From positions 1 through 64,000 of the forward strand of contig JAGXSZ010000023.1 in NCBI GenBank assembly GCA_018333515.1: a stretch of 64,000 nucleotides of DNA, written 5' to 3'. Position 1 is the first letter of the stretch. Each line of letters opens with the position of its first letter. This DNA comes from Actinomycetota bacterium (GTDB lineage: Bacteria > Actinomycetota > Aquicultoria > Aquicultorales > Aquicultoraceae). Positions 50,645-60,738 of the stretch are shown one piece after another. The translations under genes were made by a program, and so were the position numbers. Under the pieces are notes generated by a model that was not told the origin of the DNA, searched no databases, and saw nothing but the letters and a program-made list of their open reading frames with translations.

Positions 50645-52765
50645 ATGCAGGCACAGCGCATTTCAAAGATAAACAAAAGAGACGGGCGTACCGTCGATTT
50701 TGAAAAAGGCAAAATCGCAAACGCCATAGAGAAAGCGCTCAACGCCACGGGCACGCAAGACGGAAGGCTCGCAGCCGAGCTGGCCAAGAAGGTCGTCTTG
50801 CTGCTCGAGTCGAAAGCAGGCGCCTTGCCGGTGCTCTCCGTCGAAGAGGTCCAAGACGCGGTCGAGCGAGTCCTGAGCGAGAAAGGCCTGTACGAAGTCG
50901 CCAAAGCATATATCCTCTACCGGCAGATGAGGGCCAACGTGCGCTCGGCCCGCCAATTCGTCGGAGTGCCCGTCGACGACCTCAAAGTGAGCGTAAACGC
51001 CGCGAAAGTGCTGAGCCACCGCTATCTCCTCAAAGACGACCAAGGAAGAACCATCGAGACCCCGAGCCGGCTCTTCAGGCGGGTCGCAATCGCGGTCGCC
51101 GCAGTCGAAAAGCTCTACGACGCCGACGCCGACGTCAAAACGCTCGAAGAGGCCTTCTATAACCTAATGGCCGGGTTCGAGTTCATTCCAAACTCGCCGA
51201 CCCTTATGAACGCGGGCACCTCTATGGGCCAGCTCGCGGCCTGTTTTGTGATTCCGGTCGAAGACTCGATACCGGCCATTTTCGATTCCGTAAAACACAT
51301 GGCTATCATCCATCAGAGCGGAGGCGGGACCGGTTTTTCGTTTTCGCGGTTGCGTCCCAAAGGCGACCTGGTCAAATCGACCAAAGGCGTAGCGTCGGGC
51401 CCGCTATCTTTCATGCGGGTATTCGATGTCGCGACCGATGTCATCAAGCAGGGCGGGCGGCGGCGCGGCGCCAACATGGGCATCTTGCGCTGCGACCATC
51501 CCGATATCATAGAGTTCATCACCGCTAAGAAAAAAGAGGGCTTTCTCGATAACTTCAACATCTCGGTCGCGGTCACCGATGCGTTCATGGAAGCGGTCGC
51601 CGCCGGGGGCGACATCGACCTCATCAACCCGCGTACCGGCGAGACCACCGGTACGGCGGCGGCGAAAGAACTCTTCGACTTGATAGTAGCGATGGCCTGG
51701 ACGACCGGCGACCCCGGCCTCTTCTTCATCGACCGCGCCAACGCGGCCAACCCCACCCCCGACGCAGGCGAATTCGAGAGCACGAATCCATGCGGTGAAA
51801 TTCCTTTACTGCCCAATGAACCGTGCAATCTCGGCTCGATCAACCTCCACAAGATGGTTCGGGGGGGTGCTGTCGACTGGGACAAGCTCAAAGAGACGGT
51901 GCGGCTCTCGGTGCGCTTCCTCGACAACGTCATAGACGCGGGCAAATACCCGCTGCCCCAGATAGACTATATGGCCAAAGCCAACCGCAAAATCGGCCTC
52001 GGCGTGATGGGCTTCGCCGAGCTGCTCCTGGAACTGGCGATTGCGTATGACTCGGAGGATGCGCTCGATATCGCGGAGCGCGTCATGAGATTCGTCTACG
52101 AGGAGGCGATTGCCGCCTCGGCCGAGCTGGCGCGCACGCGCGGCTCCTTCCCCAACTTCAAAGGGAGCAAATGGGATGCGGCGGGCTACGAGATGATGCG
52201 CAACGCTACCCTGACCACGGTCGCGCCGACGGGCACTATAAGCATCATCGCCAACACCAGCAGCGGCATCGAGCCCCTCTTCGCCGTCTCCTACGCCCGC
52301 GAAGTAATGGAGGGAACGACGCTCCTCGAGGTCGACCCGGTCTTCGAGAAGGTCGCGCGGGAGCGCGGATTCCACAGCCAAGACCTGATGATGAAAATCG
52401 CCAAACACGGCACGATTCAAGCGATGGAAGAGATACCCGAGGATGTAAGGCGCGTCTTTGTGACGGCTCTCGATATCGAACCGGCGTGGCACGTGCGAAT
52501 ACAGGCGGCGTTCCAAAAACATGTGGACAACGCGGTCTCCAAAACGGTCAACCTTCCGGAAAACGCGACGCTCGAAGATGTGCGCAAGGTCTTTGTCCTC
52601 GCCTACGAGCTGGGCTGCAAAGGAATCACCGCATACCGGTATGGGAGCAAAAAAGAGCAAGTCCTCTATGTCGGCAGGCCCGAAGATAGAAAGATAATCG
52701 ACCAGCCGGTAACGGCGGCATCGGAATACTCCGGCGGCTGCCCGTGGGGATATTGCCCGCTCTAG
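50645..52765 (+). CDS. nrdJ: Adenosylcobalamin-dependent ribonucleotide reductase NrdJ
   Basis: A 706-residue class II ribonucleoside-diphosphate reductase. An ATP-cone-like N-terminal region (KINKRDGRTVDFEKGKIANAI) is followed by the catalytic barrel with SGGGTGFSFSRLRPKGD and NPCGEIPLLPNEPCNLGSINL (radical-site cysteine), then ATLTTVAPTGTISIIANTSSG. The C-terminal redox pair is CPWGYC. It makes dNDPs without oxygen, using B12, as in strict anaerobes. ATG 50645 follows GGGGTGATC. No cobalamin riboswitch is visible upstream. Confidence 0.95.
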   Translation: MQAQRISKINKRDGRTVDFEKGKIANAIEKALNATGTQDGRLAAELAKKVVLLLESKAGALPVLSVEEVQDAVERVLSEKGLYEVAKAYILYRQMRANVRSARQFVGVPVDDLKVSVNAAKVLSHRYLLKDDQGRTIETPSRLFRRVAIAVAAVEKLYDADADVKTLEEAFYNLMAGFEFIPNSPTLMNAGTSMGQLAACFVIPVEDSIPAIFDSVKHMAIIHQSGGGTGFSFSRLRPKGDLVKSTKGVASGPLSFMRVFDVATDVIKQGGRRRGANMGILRCDHPDIIEFITAKKKEGFLDNFNISVAVTDAFMEAVAAGGDIDLINPRTGETTGTAAAKELFDLIVAMAWTTGDPGLFFIDRANAANPTPDAGEFESTNPCGEIPLLPNEPCNLGSINLHKMVRGGAVDWDKLKETVRLSVRFLDNVIDAGKYPLPQIDYMAKANRKIGLGVMGFAELLLELAIAYDSEDALDIAERVMRFVYEEAIAASAELARTRGSFPNFKGSKWDAAGYEMMRNATLTTVAPTGTISIIANTSSGIEPLFAVSYAREVMEGTTLLEVDPVFEKVARERGFHSQDLMMKIAKHGTIQAMEEIPEDVRRVFVTALDIEPAWHVRIQAAFQKHVDNAVSKTVNLPENATLEDVRKVFVLAYELGCKGITAYRYGSKKEQVLYVGRPEDRKIIDQPVTAASEYSGGCPWGYCPL

Positions 52766-52776
52766 CAACGACCGCC

Positions 52777-53031
52777 TTACGGGGTGTCTTCGTCTTCCAG
52801 CGCGCCTTCCTCATCTTCGTCGTCGGCGACGAAGTTCTTCGAATCGAGCAGCTCCAGCGCGCGTTCGAGGTCTTCTTCGAGGACATAGACCACTCTAAGC
52901 AAGGCCGACATCGGAAACTCGAGCGGCGCCGCTTTTATGACCGTGTGAATACCATGAGAAGAGAGCAGCGAATTGACCATCTCCGCCTCTACTTCATTTT
53001 CTACTGCCGTAAGCTCCACTAATCCAGACAT
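52777..53031 (-). CDS. DUF2007 domain protein (putative signal-transducing protein)
   Basis: An 84-residue DUF2007 protein. LVELTAVENEVEAEMVNSLLSSHGI and RVVYVLEEDLERALELL form the small ACT-like core, with an acidic tail of mixed D and E. The function is unknown; some relatives bind regulators of nitrogen control. The ATG at 53031 (start MSGLVEL) is preferred over 53049, which has no ribosome site. Confidence 0.85.
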   Translation of the reverse strand: MSGLVELTAVENEVEAEMVNSLLSSHGIHTVIKAAPLEFPMSALLRVVYVLEEDLERALELLDSKNFVADDEDEEGALEDEDTP

Positions 53032-53085
53032 ATCTTCATTGTAGGGCAATATCGCGTGGGTGGAAATAGCCGGTTGCCCTAACTT

Positions 53086-54312
53086 CTACCCGCGTTTTAT
53101 GTCGGGGCCGAACAAGCGCCAGAGCATCTTCGGGGTGAATACATCGAGGGGTCGCGCGGTGCCCATCATCACGCTGACGAACTTACCCGCGAAATCGGGG
53201 TTTAGCCTCGCTTTTACGACTACCCTGTTCATCAGCGAAGGTCGCGCCAACGACTCGCGCAAAAACTCGTAGATGCGGTGGTCGATTAAGAACGCCTTAT
53301 CGAGCGCCTTTTTGTAAGGGGCCAGGCCGCCGGCTGAGACATCGCCCTTATCGAGCGCTTCCTTTATCACATCCGCCGCTATCTCACCGCTCTCCAGGGC
53401 ATATGCTATCCCCTCACCGCTCATAGGACTGATAAGGCCGGCGGCGTCACCGGTCAAGACGAGTCCGTCGGCGACCACATCATGCCTCCCGTACCCCATA
53501 CGCAGGTAAGCACCCTTAACGTCGGTCGTCGCCACCGCGTCGCTGAGATCGATCGGGTACGTCTTCTTCTCCGACATAAACCAACCCAATAGCCGGCGCG
53601 CGTCTATTTTGCCCTCTTTCATCACGCGGGTGCTTAAGCCGATACCGATATTCGCCGACTGTTCGCCGGTCGGGAATATCCAAGCGTATCCCTCGCGTAT
53701 CTTGTCTTCAATAAAGATGTTAATGCAATCGTCGAGGTTTTTGACCCCGTCGTAGTAGGCCCGCACCGCGAAGGCGTGCGGCTTAACACAATCGATGCCG
53801 GTCTTGGCGGCGAACGTGCCGAGCGTGCCGTCCGCGCAGACGATAACGCGACAACCGATTTGACGCTCTCCGTCCTCGTCTTCGACTAGAATGCCCGCTA
53901 CGGCCCCGCCCACACGCACCGGCTCGATCGCCTTGGTCTCAGTCGCGACCCGCGCCCCGGCGGCTCGGGCCGTCTCCGCCAGCTTGAGGTCGAGGTCCTT
54001 TCTCGACATTATGTAAGAGCAAGGCCGCAAAGTGTCCTCGCTCGGGATGCCCGCTTCAAAGTAATCCCCGTTGTTCAAAAATAGCCGGACGCGGTCGCAC
54101 CGGTAGGAACCGTTTTGGATGAGCCAACCCTCCAAGCCCATCTTATCGAGAACCTCGATACCGCGCGGTCCCAGCCCGTCACCGCAGGTCTTCTCGCGCG
54201 GGAGCTTGCTCTTATCGAACAGTAGAACTTCAACACCGCGCCGCGCCAGAAAGTACGCGGCCGCCGAGCCCGAAGGTCCGGCCCCCACGACGACGACATC
54301 GACTTTTTCCAT
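53086..54312 (-). CDS. Geranylgeranyl reductase family FAD protein
   Basis: A 408-residue flavoprotein. The FAD-binding start is VVVVGAGPSGSAAAYFLARRG with CGDGLGPRGIEVL. The second motif is VLTGDAAGLISPMSGEGIAYAL. It hydrogenates isoprenoid chains or acts on other lipid-like substrates. Bacterial relatives serve menaquinone or isoprenoid lipid saturation. It stands alone; the substrate is unknown. Confidence 0.9.
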   Translation of the reverse strand: MEKVDVVVVGAGPSGSAAAYFLARRGVEVLLFDKSKLPREKTCGDGLGPRGIEVLDKMGLEGWLIQNGSYRCDRVRLFLNNGDYFEAGIPSEDTLRPCSYIMSRKDLDLKLAETARAAGARVATETKAIEPVRVGGAVAGILVEDEDGERQIGCRVIVCADGTLGTFAAKTGIDCVKPHAFAVRAYYDGVKNLDDCINIFIEDKIREGYAWIFPTGEQSANIGIGLSTRVMKEGKIDARRLLGWFMSEKKTYPIDLSDAVATTDVKGAYLRMGYGRHDVVADGLVLTGDAAGLISPMSGEGIAYALESGEIAADVIKEALDKGDVSAGGLAPYKKALDKAFLIDHRIYEFLRESLARPSLMNRVVVKARLNPDFAGKFVSVMMGTARPLDVFTPKMLWRLFGPDIKRG

Positions 54313-54562
54313 ACCGAACCCACCGTTATCATCTCGATTGGAAGCCTAAGCTTAAGTGCGCGCGGCTCGGCGCACACCCGCAAGCCATCCTTGGCTTAAT
54401 TGGATGTCTCCAACGTAAATTCCTGCAATCCCTGAAGCCTTATATGGAAGGGATAGCTAAGATTTTAGCGACCGCTAAATCGATCGAGTTAGAACGAACT
54501 CGAGTTCGGGATGTCGGCGACGGCTCAGCACAATCACGTCTAATGCTAAAGCGCTCAGAAAA

Positions 54563-55648
54563 CTAAGGCTCAGCCGACACCGTCTCCTGCGTATAAGCGC
54601 GGTACCATCTTACGACGTAGCGGATGAAGATGAGAATGATGCTCAAGACCGGCACGGCGAGCAACGCGCCGATTATACCGCCGAGCTGAGTGCCGACCAA
54701 GAGCGCTAAAATCGTCATGAGCGGACTCAAATCGACCGACTCGGATGCGATGCGCGGCCTCAGGATGTTCGACTCGACCTGGTTGATGACTACGAAGTAT
54801 CCGGCGACCGCCAATGCTATCGGCCAGCTCTGGAAGATAAGGGCGAGCGCTACCGCGGGAACCCCGGCGATAAACGAGCCGACCACGGGTATCAGATTGA
54901 ATATGGCGGCGAAGACGCCGATGGCGAGCGCGTAAGGCAGGCCGAACGCGAACGAGCCGATGCCGGCGAAGACGCCGACGATGAACGAGAGTAAGAGCTG
55001 GCCCTTGGTGTATCCGCCGACCACCCTCCCTATTTCCCGGCCGAGCTGTTTCATCTCTTCCCGGTAACGCTCCGGGACGACCCTAGTGAACGATTCGGCT
55101 ATAATGCGCGCCTCCAATAAGAAATAGAGGCTAATAATGAGAATGAGAAATATCTGGCTGATGCCCGACGAAAACTTATCCAACAGGCCGAGAAAAGCAT
55201 TGAAGACGACGTCACCATGTTCGCTCAACAATACCAGCCCTCGTTTTTCGAGCACATCGAGGTTGACATCGATACCGAGCCCTTCAAGAAAAGCCTGGAG
55301 TGAGCGGATGGAATCGCGCATCGAATCGATAAAACGCGCATAGTCTTGCGTGAGGCCCTGCGTCTCCACTGTAAGAGAGACCCCTATCCCGGCCGATACC
55401 GCGCCTATCAGGATGATGATAATAAGGTATATCAATACGACGACTAAGACCCAGGGCAAGCGGTGCAGACGCTCCTGAAGCCGCCTCGCCGGCTTATATA
55501 GCATAAACGAGAGCACCCCGGCGAGGACTACCCACAGGATTATATTGGAGATGAAGCCGAGCAGATAAAAAGCGAGGGCGAAGAAGCCTATCCCCATCCA
55601 GATGACCGCGAATATTAAAGCGAGTTTTTTATACGGTAGCTCTCGCAT
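54563..55648 (-). CDS. AI-2E family transporter
   Basis: A 361-residue membrane protein of the AI-2E (PerM/TqsA) family with about eight helices, the charged cytoplasmic segment VVPERYREEMKQLGREIG and the motif GYTKGQLLLSFIVG. A conserved ending (PVVGSFIAGVPAVALAL, then LAVPVLSIILIFIRYV) is present. Family members export signals or exchange ions; the substrate here is open. ATG 55648 lies behind AAGGGG. It is near the selenocysteine genes but points the same way without coupling. Confidence 0.9.
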   Translation of the reverse strand: MRELPYKKLALIFAVIWMGIGFFALAFYLLGFISNIILWVVLAGVLSFMLYKPARRLQERLHRLPWVLVVVLIYLIIIILIGAVSAGIGVSLTVETQGLTQDYARFIDSMRDSIRSLQAFLEGLGIDVNLDVLEKRGLVLLSEHGDVVFNAFLGLLDKFSSGISQIFLILIISLYFLLEARIIAESFTRVVPERYREEMKQLGREIGRVVGGYTKGQLLLSFIVGVFAGIGSFAFGLPYALAIGVFAAIFNLIPVVGSFIAGVPAVALALIFQSWPIALAVAGYFVVINQVESNILRPRIASESVDLSPLMTILALLVGTQLGGIIGALLAVPVLSIILIFIRYVVRWYRAYTQETVSAEP

Positions 55649-55780
55649 CGAATCCCCTTCGTGCGACAAGTTTGCTTACTACCTATATTTCGGCAAACGC
55701 AACCGTTTGTAAAGAGCGTGCGGCGTTTTGGTTATGATAGGATGGGAATCGAAAAAGCCACCCTTGCGGATGGCCTGTAT

Positions 55781-55876
55781 TGGCGGAGGTGCGTGGGAAT
55801 CGAACCCACCAACCGAGGATTAACCCGGCCGACTGGTTTTGAAGACCAGCTGAGCCACCAGGCCCAATCCACCTCC
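55781..55876 (-). tRNA. selC: tRNA-Sec (anticodon TCA)
   Basis: A 96-base selenocysteine tRNA. The acceptor stem (GGAGGTG/CACCTCC) is extended, a six-pair D stem TGGGCC/GGCTCA has a four-base loop, and the anticodon stem CTGGT/ACCAG holds loop CTTCAAA (TCA). A long variable arm, the T-stem GTGGG/CCCAC, discriminator G and an encoded CCA follow. The 6-4 D arm and TCA anticodon exclude serine tRNA. It lies 65 bases downstream of selB in the same direction. Confidence 0.95.
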
Positions 55877-55941
55877 AAGAAGAGGTCGCCGTTGAACTCA
55901 TCGACAGCCGACGGCAACAACATTACACACGATACTTTTGT

Positions 55942-57846
55942 CTACCGGACTATCCTCGAGTCCCCGACGCGGCGCGTAACACCGGTCATATCAAAATAGT
56001 TTAGCAGAGGGATGACATATTTTCTAGAGGTATCAAAGAGTTGCCGCACGTCAGCGGGGCTAATCTGCTTGCCGCTGAAATTCTTCTTGATCTCGGCTTT
56101 CGCTTTCTCTACAAGCCCGGCTTCAAAGTACATATTCGGGGCGATACGGACGAGCTTATGCTCCCGGGTAAGCAGGTCGGCAAGCGAATTCAACTTCTTC
56201 AAGTCGACTGCGAACTCTTTCGCCAACCAGGTCGTCTCCGGCGGGCCATACGCGCCGTCGACGATGGCCTTTGTCAGCCTCTCGATGAGCGCTTCATCCT
56301 CGGCGCCGACCGTTACCTGGGCTTTGGCGTGAGCGACCTGGGCTTTATCGACGACCACTTTGCCGGACGCCTGCGCGTGGGCGACAAAAGCATCGAACTC
56401 CTTGTCGGACATCCAGTCGAAAAGCTGCGACCTGACAAGCTGCTTGCTCATCCACGGGTTGAGCGGATTTTTCTTGAAATTATCGTTGAGGAAACCCTCG
56501 AACGCCTTGATGTGGGCATCGAACTTGTCCTTGAGGATGTAGTTGTCGCTCTTGTCGATGGTCATCACGAAGACTTCCCCGCTCTCCTTGAGCGCGCCGA
56601 GGCCTTCCCTCACGCGCTCCTCATCGAGTTCGGAGCGGACCCAGAGTTGTTTCTCGGTCATAAAACCGGCTGCTTCGGCAAGGTAGAGGCGGATGACGTC
56701 GACGCTCTCCCCAATCAAGAATATCTCGCAGCGGTGTGTGAAATCGTCTTTATTAGCCAGCCTAAACTTCACGGGGTGGCTGTCGAGAATCCGGCCGCCG
56801 CCTATGGTCTGGACAGGCGAGTAGCTGCGGATGACAAAGTTATCGTTATATTTCGGGATGACCGGCTGCTCCAGCCGCAACTGGACAAAGGCCGTATCCC
56901 CGGGTTTTAAGACCTCGCGGTCGGTCAGTACGACCCGGCCGAGCACCTCGCTGGTACCGTGGTGGACCCTGACGCGCGCCCGGTTCTTCAGCTCCTTAGG
57001 GGCGCTCTCCAGCAGCTTGAACTGCCCATCGAGCATAAACGACGGGGTCAGAAAGCCCGGCGCCAGCACGACGTCGCCGCGTTCGATATCGTCTTTTTCC
57101 AAACCGACGAGGTTTAGCGCGACGCGCTGACCGGCGATAGCGATACCCTCTTTGCTCCCGTGTACCTGCACATTTCGTACCCGTGCCTCTTTGTCGGCGG
57201 GATAGACGTGTACCTTGTCCTCGGGGTGTATCTCGCCCGACCATAGCGTCCCGGTAACGACGGTTCCCGCGCCCGACATCGTAAAAACCCGGTCTACGGG
57301 CAAGCGAAACGGGGCTTTGTCCTTGCGCGGCAGTATGTTCCGGGCAATCCCGTCGATTACCTCTTTGAGCTGCTCCAAACCCATGCCCGTCTTGCCCGAG
57401 ACCGGCACGATAGGCGCGTCTTTGAGGCTGGTCTTTGAGATAACGCCCCGGATTTCTTCTTCTACCAAGGGGAGCCAATCCTCGTCGACGATGTCGGCCT
57501 TGGTCAGCGCGATGACGCCTTCTTTGATACCGAGAAGGTCGACGATGGCGAGGTGCTCCTCGGTCTGCGGCATGACCGAGTCGTCGGCCGCGACAACAAG
57601 GAGGACTATATCTATGCCGGTCGCGCCGGCCAGCATATTCTTGACGAAGCGCTCATGGCCGGGGACATCGACGATGCCGAGCTTCTGGCCGCTTGGCAGC
57701 TCGAACTGGGCAAACCCCAGCTCGATTGAGATACCGCGCTTCTTCTCTTCTTCGAGCCTATCGGTATCGATGCCGGTTAGCGCCTTAACAAGCGTCGTCT
57801 TGCCGTGGTCGATGTGGCCGGCGGTTCCCAGAATCAATGGTTTCAT
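55942..57846 (-). CDS. selB: Selenocysteine-specific elongation factor SelB
   Basis: A 634-residue SelB. The G-domain is GTAGHIDHGKTTL (G1), DVPGHERF (G3) and LTKADI (G4), with domains II and III to about residue 375 and winged-helix domains in the remainder (ending FDTSRKYVIPLLNYFDMTGVTR), which bind the SECIS hairpin. It delivers Sec-tRNA to UGA. Start overlaps the selA stop by four bases. The encoded protein confirms that the in-frame TGAs in this genome can be decoded. Confidence 0.96.
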   Translation of the reverse strand: MKPLILGTAGHIDHGKTTLVKALTGIDTDRLEEEKKRGISIELGFAQFELPSGQKLGIVDVPGHERFVKNMLAGATGIDIVLLVVAADDSVMPQTEEHLAIVDLLGIKEGVIALTKADIVDEDWLPLVEEEIRGVISKTSLKDAPIVPVSGKTGMGLEQLKEVIDGIARNILPRKDKAPFRLPVDRVFTMSGAGTVVTGTLWSGEIHPEDKVHVYPADKEARVRNVQVHGSKEGIAIAGQRVALNLVGLEKDDIERGDVVLAPGFLTPSFMLDGQFKLLESAPKELKNRARVRVHHGTSEVLGRVVLTDREVLKPGDTAFVQLRLEQPVIPKYNDNFVIRSYSPVQTIGGGRILDSHPVKFRLANKDDFTHRCEIFLIGESVDVIRLYLAEAAGFMTEKQLWVRSELDEERVREGLGALKESGEVFVMTIDKSDNYILKDKFDAHIKAFEGFLNDNFKKNPLNPWMSKQLVRSQLFDWMSDKEFDAFVAHAQASGKVVVDKAQVAHAKAQVTVGAEDEALIERLTKAIVDGAYGPPETTWLAKEFAVDLKKLNSLADLLTREHKLVRIAPNMYFEAGLVEKAKAEIKKNFSGKQISPADVRQLFDTSRKYVIPLLNYFDMTGVTRRVGDSRIVR

Positions 57847-59252
57847 CTCGCCTCCACCCGCTTGAGCGCTTCGAGAATCTCGCGCTCTTCGCCCTCTTGG
57901 ATGGTTCGCGGGTCGAGCAAGACCGCGTCTTCTTTTATCCGCACGATGATAGGCGGCTCGTTCGCGCGGAGCATCTCTTCTAAGCGGTTGGCGCTCGCTT
58001 TCGTGCTCGTAATCGAGACGACCGTAGTGGGAAGCTCGGCAAGCGGGAGCGAGCCGCCGCCGACCTTCGAAGTCTCCGGCTCCGTCGTGACGGTAAAGGT
58101 CTCGCCCAGGTTCGAGGCGAGCAGCCGCGCTATCTTCTTGGCCCGCGCTTTGAGTTCTTCAGCCGGGGAGGTTATCATGCGCAGCGTCGGGTTTACCGCG
58201 CGGATATTGTCCATATCGAGGTAGTCCATGAGGGTCGCCTCGATGCCCGCGAGCGTCATCTTGTCGACGCGGACCGCGCGGGCGAGCGGGTGTTTTTTCA
58301 TCCGTTCGACGTACTCGGCCTTGCCGACGACGAGGCCTGCTTGCGGACCGCCGAGTAGCTTGTCGCCGCTGAAGGTGATGATGTCGACGCCGGCGCGCAC
58401 GCTCTCCTGGACGGTCGGCTCGTATTCCACGCCGTAACGCGACAGGTCGATGAGGACGCCGCTGCCCAAATCCTCCATGACGGTCACGCCGACTTCGCGC
58501 CCGAGTTCGACCAGCTCTTCGAGCGACGGCTCGTGCGTAAACCCGACGATTCTAAAGTTGCTGGTGTGGACTTTGAGCAAAAGCGCGGTCTCATCGGTGA
58601 GCGCCGCGCGATAATCGCGGATATAGGTCTTGTTGGTCGTTCCGACCTCGCGCATAATCGCCCCGCTCTGGCTCATCACATCGGGGATGCGAAACGAGCC
58701 GCCGATTTCGACGAGCTGGCCGCGCGAGACTATCGCCTCTTTGCCTGCGGCGAGCGCGGTCAGCGCCAAAAAGACCGCTGAGGCGTTGTTGTTGACGACC
58801 ATGCCGGCCTCGGCGCCGGTTATCTTGACCAGGATTTTCTCTATATGGCTGTGACGGGAGCCGCGCGCGCCTTTCTCCAGGTCGAACTCGAGGTTCGAAT
58901 AGTTGGAAGCCGCGTTTACGACCGCCTCGATGGCCGATTTGCTCAATATGGAGCGGCCGAGGTTGGTGTGGATGACGACGCCCGTCGCGTTTATAAGCCG
59001 CTTCAGGCTGAGCGCGTATTGCCGCCTCAGCCACGCTTCGAGTTCATCCAAGTATGACATTACCGATAGGTCGAACTCTTCCAGGTCCTTTTCGGAGAGG
59101 GCCAATATCAGGCCGCGCTTGTCGTCTATGACTTTGCGCACGCCCTCCACCACCAGGGGTCTGGGATAGGTCGCCGAGAACTCTTTTACCTTGGGAAAAT
59201 CGAGGAACTCGTCGACCTTGGGCAACTGCCTTAAATATTTATTCTTAGACAA
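57843..59252 (-). CDS. selA: L-seryl-tRNA(Sec) selenium transferase SelA
   Basis: A 469-residue PLP enzyme that converts Ser-tRNA(Sec) to Sec-tRNA(Sec) with selenophosphate. The pyridoxal-binding lysine is in FSGDKLLGGPQAGLVVG (about residue 290), with LINATGVVIHTNLGRSILS and GMVVNNNASAVFLALTALA upstream. Overlaps selB. It follows selD in the same direction with a 250-base gap. Confidence 0.96.
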   Translation of the reverse strand: MSKNKYLRQLPKVDEFLDFPKVKEFSATYPRPLVVEGVRKVIDDKRGLILALSEKDLEEFDLSVMSYLDELEAWLRRQYALSLKRLINATGVVIHTNLGRSILSKSAIEAVVNAASNYSNLEFDLEKGARGSRHSHIEKILVKITGAEAGMVVNNNASAVFLALTALAAGKEAIVSRGQLVEIGGSFRIPDVMSQSGAIMREVGTTNKTYIRDYRAALTDETALLLKVHTSNFRIVGFTHEPSLEELVELGREVGVTVMEDLGSGVLIDLSRYGVEYEPTVQESVRAGVDIITFSGDKLLGGPQAGLVVGKAEYVERMKKHPLARAVRVDKMTLAGIEATLMDYLDMDNIRAVNPTLRMITSPAEELKARAKKIARLLASNLGETFTVTTEPETSKVGGGSLPLAELPTTVVSITSTKASANRLEEMLRANEPPIIVRIKEDAVLLDPRTIQEGEEREILEALKRVEAR

Positions 59253-59361
59253 ATAGGTTCACTCCACAGCGTCGAAATGATTCGGTATCGGTATACGGGT
59301 AACATCGGCGCAGGCTCGCGCCGAGTGAAACATTAATGTACCTAATGTACCTAATACGATT

Positions 59362-59464
59362 AAATAGGTTTTTAGCGGAAATTTCAAATAAAAGAAAAAG
59401 GGGTCAGGTCTTTACTTTTTAATTTACTAAATTACTAAATAGATTTTTCGCGGAAATTTCAAAT
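59362..59464. repeat. 28-base direct repeat with GGGGTCAGGTC motif between selD and selA
   Basis: The unit from AAATAGGTTTTTAGC through GGAAATTTCAAAT (59362-59389) recurs at 59437-59464 with 26 of 28 bases equal. Between them lies GGGGTCAGGTCTTTACTTT, a short sequence often seen beside IS200-like transposase genes. Two tandem TAATGTACC units precede it. No transposase gene is here. Confidence 0.5.
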
Positions 59465-59504
59465 TCAAATAAAGATGGGCTTGGGCGTTCACGTGGACGT
59501 TGAG

Positions 59505-60542
59505 CTACACGACCTCGATGATGCCGGGTGCGCCCTCATCGATTCCGCCGATGACCGCCCTCGTGCCGACCCCGCGCACCTCGAGCGCCGCGAGCAGAGC
59601 TTGGAGCTTAGCTTCGGGAACGCTTATGAGCAGGCCTCCGGAGGTCTGCGGGTCGAAGAGCATCTCGGGCGGGTAGGCGGTCTTGGTCCTGAAGACAACC
59701 GAGTCGCCCAGGTACGCCTGGTTGTCCCGCGCACCGCCGGGGATAATCCCCTTTATCGCGATCTCTATCGCCAGCTCCCAGAGCGGAATCTTCTGGGCCT
59801 CAATCGTCGCTTTAAGCCCGTTTACGGCTATCATCTCTTTCAGGTGCCCGAAGAGTCCGAAGCCGGTGATATCGGTGCAAGCGTTGACGCCGACCTCCAT
59901 CATCGCTTCCGCCGCCGCGCGGTTGAGCGTCGCCGCCGTCTCGATGGCGGGCATGATGTCGTCTTCGGTGACTATGCCGCGCTTCAGCGCGCTCGCGAGA
60001 ATCCCCATGCCGAGCGGTTTCGTAAATACGAGAACATCCCCCGCTTTGACGTTACTGTTGGTAACGACTTCATCTAAGCGAACGATGCCGGTCACGGAAA
60101 GCCCGTATTTCGGCTCGTTGTCTTGGATCGTATGCCCGCCGACGATGACCGCGCCCGACTCTTTGACCTTGTCGTGCCCGCCCTTGAGTATCTCTCCGAG
60201 GTGGTCGAGGCCGAGGCTGCACGGGAACGCCGCAAGATTTAGCGCGGTCAGCGGTCTCCCGCCCATCGCGTAGATGTCGCTTAGCGCGTTCGCCGCGGAT
60301 ATCTGCCCAAAAAGGTACGGCGTGTCGACGACAGGCGGAAAAAAGTCGACCGTCTGCAGAAGCGCGTAGGTGTCGTCGAATTTATAAACGGCGGCGTCAT
60401 CGGAGGTATCGAAGCCGACGAGCAACTCCTCGGCCTCCTCCGGCGGCAGCCAGCTTAGCGCCTGTTTGAGGTCCCCCGGACCCATCTTGGCGGCTCAACC
60501 GCTCTTCGTCGCGTATTGCGTTAAACGTATCGGCTCGCTCAC
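59505..60542 (-). CDS. selD: Selenide, water dikinase SelD, itself a selenoprotein
   Basis: A 345-residue SelD making selenophosphate from selenide and ATP. The true start is GTG 60542 behind AAAGGA. The N-terminus reads SEPIRLTQYATKSG, then TGA (60495-60497), then AAKMGPGDLKQ. Sec16 replaces the catalytic cysteine, three residues before the catalytic lysine as in other SelD proteins. The rest has the ATP-grasp-like PurM fold (GFDTSDDAAVYK, GGHTIQDNEPKYGLSVTG, FDPQTSGGLLISV). Starting at the internal ATG would lose the active site. First in the selD-selA-selB-selC group. Confidence 0.95.
60470..60497 (-). promoter_or_regulatory. Sec codon and candidate SECIS of selD
   Basis: UGA at 60495-60497 is followed by GGUCC-GGG-GGACC, a five-pair hairpin (six with a flanking G-U) whose G-rich loop begins about 18 bases after the UGA. 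The position and leading G in the loop fit a bacterial SECIS. Confidence 0.6.
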
Positions 60543-60738
60543 AACTGTCCTTTCAAAAAAAGCCCGGTATTACAGGGTAAATAACATATTAACATAACAA
60601 TTATAGCTTTTTTTTAAGAAAGCGGCAATAAGGTGATGTCGCGGCCCAAATCATAAGTTGTGACCGGAGGGGTTGGCGGATGACGGGCGCATACTAAAGA
60701 CCGCTCTTTTCAGGGCTAAAGCCCCGAGCGAGTCTGAG

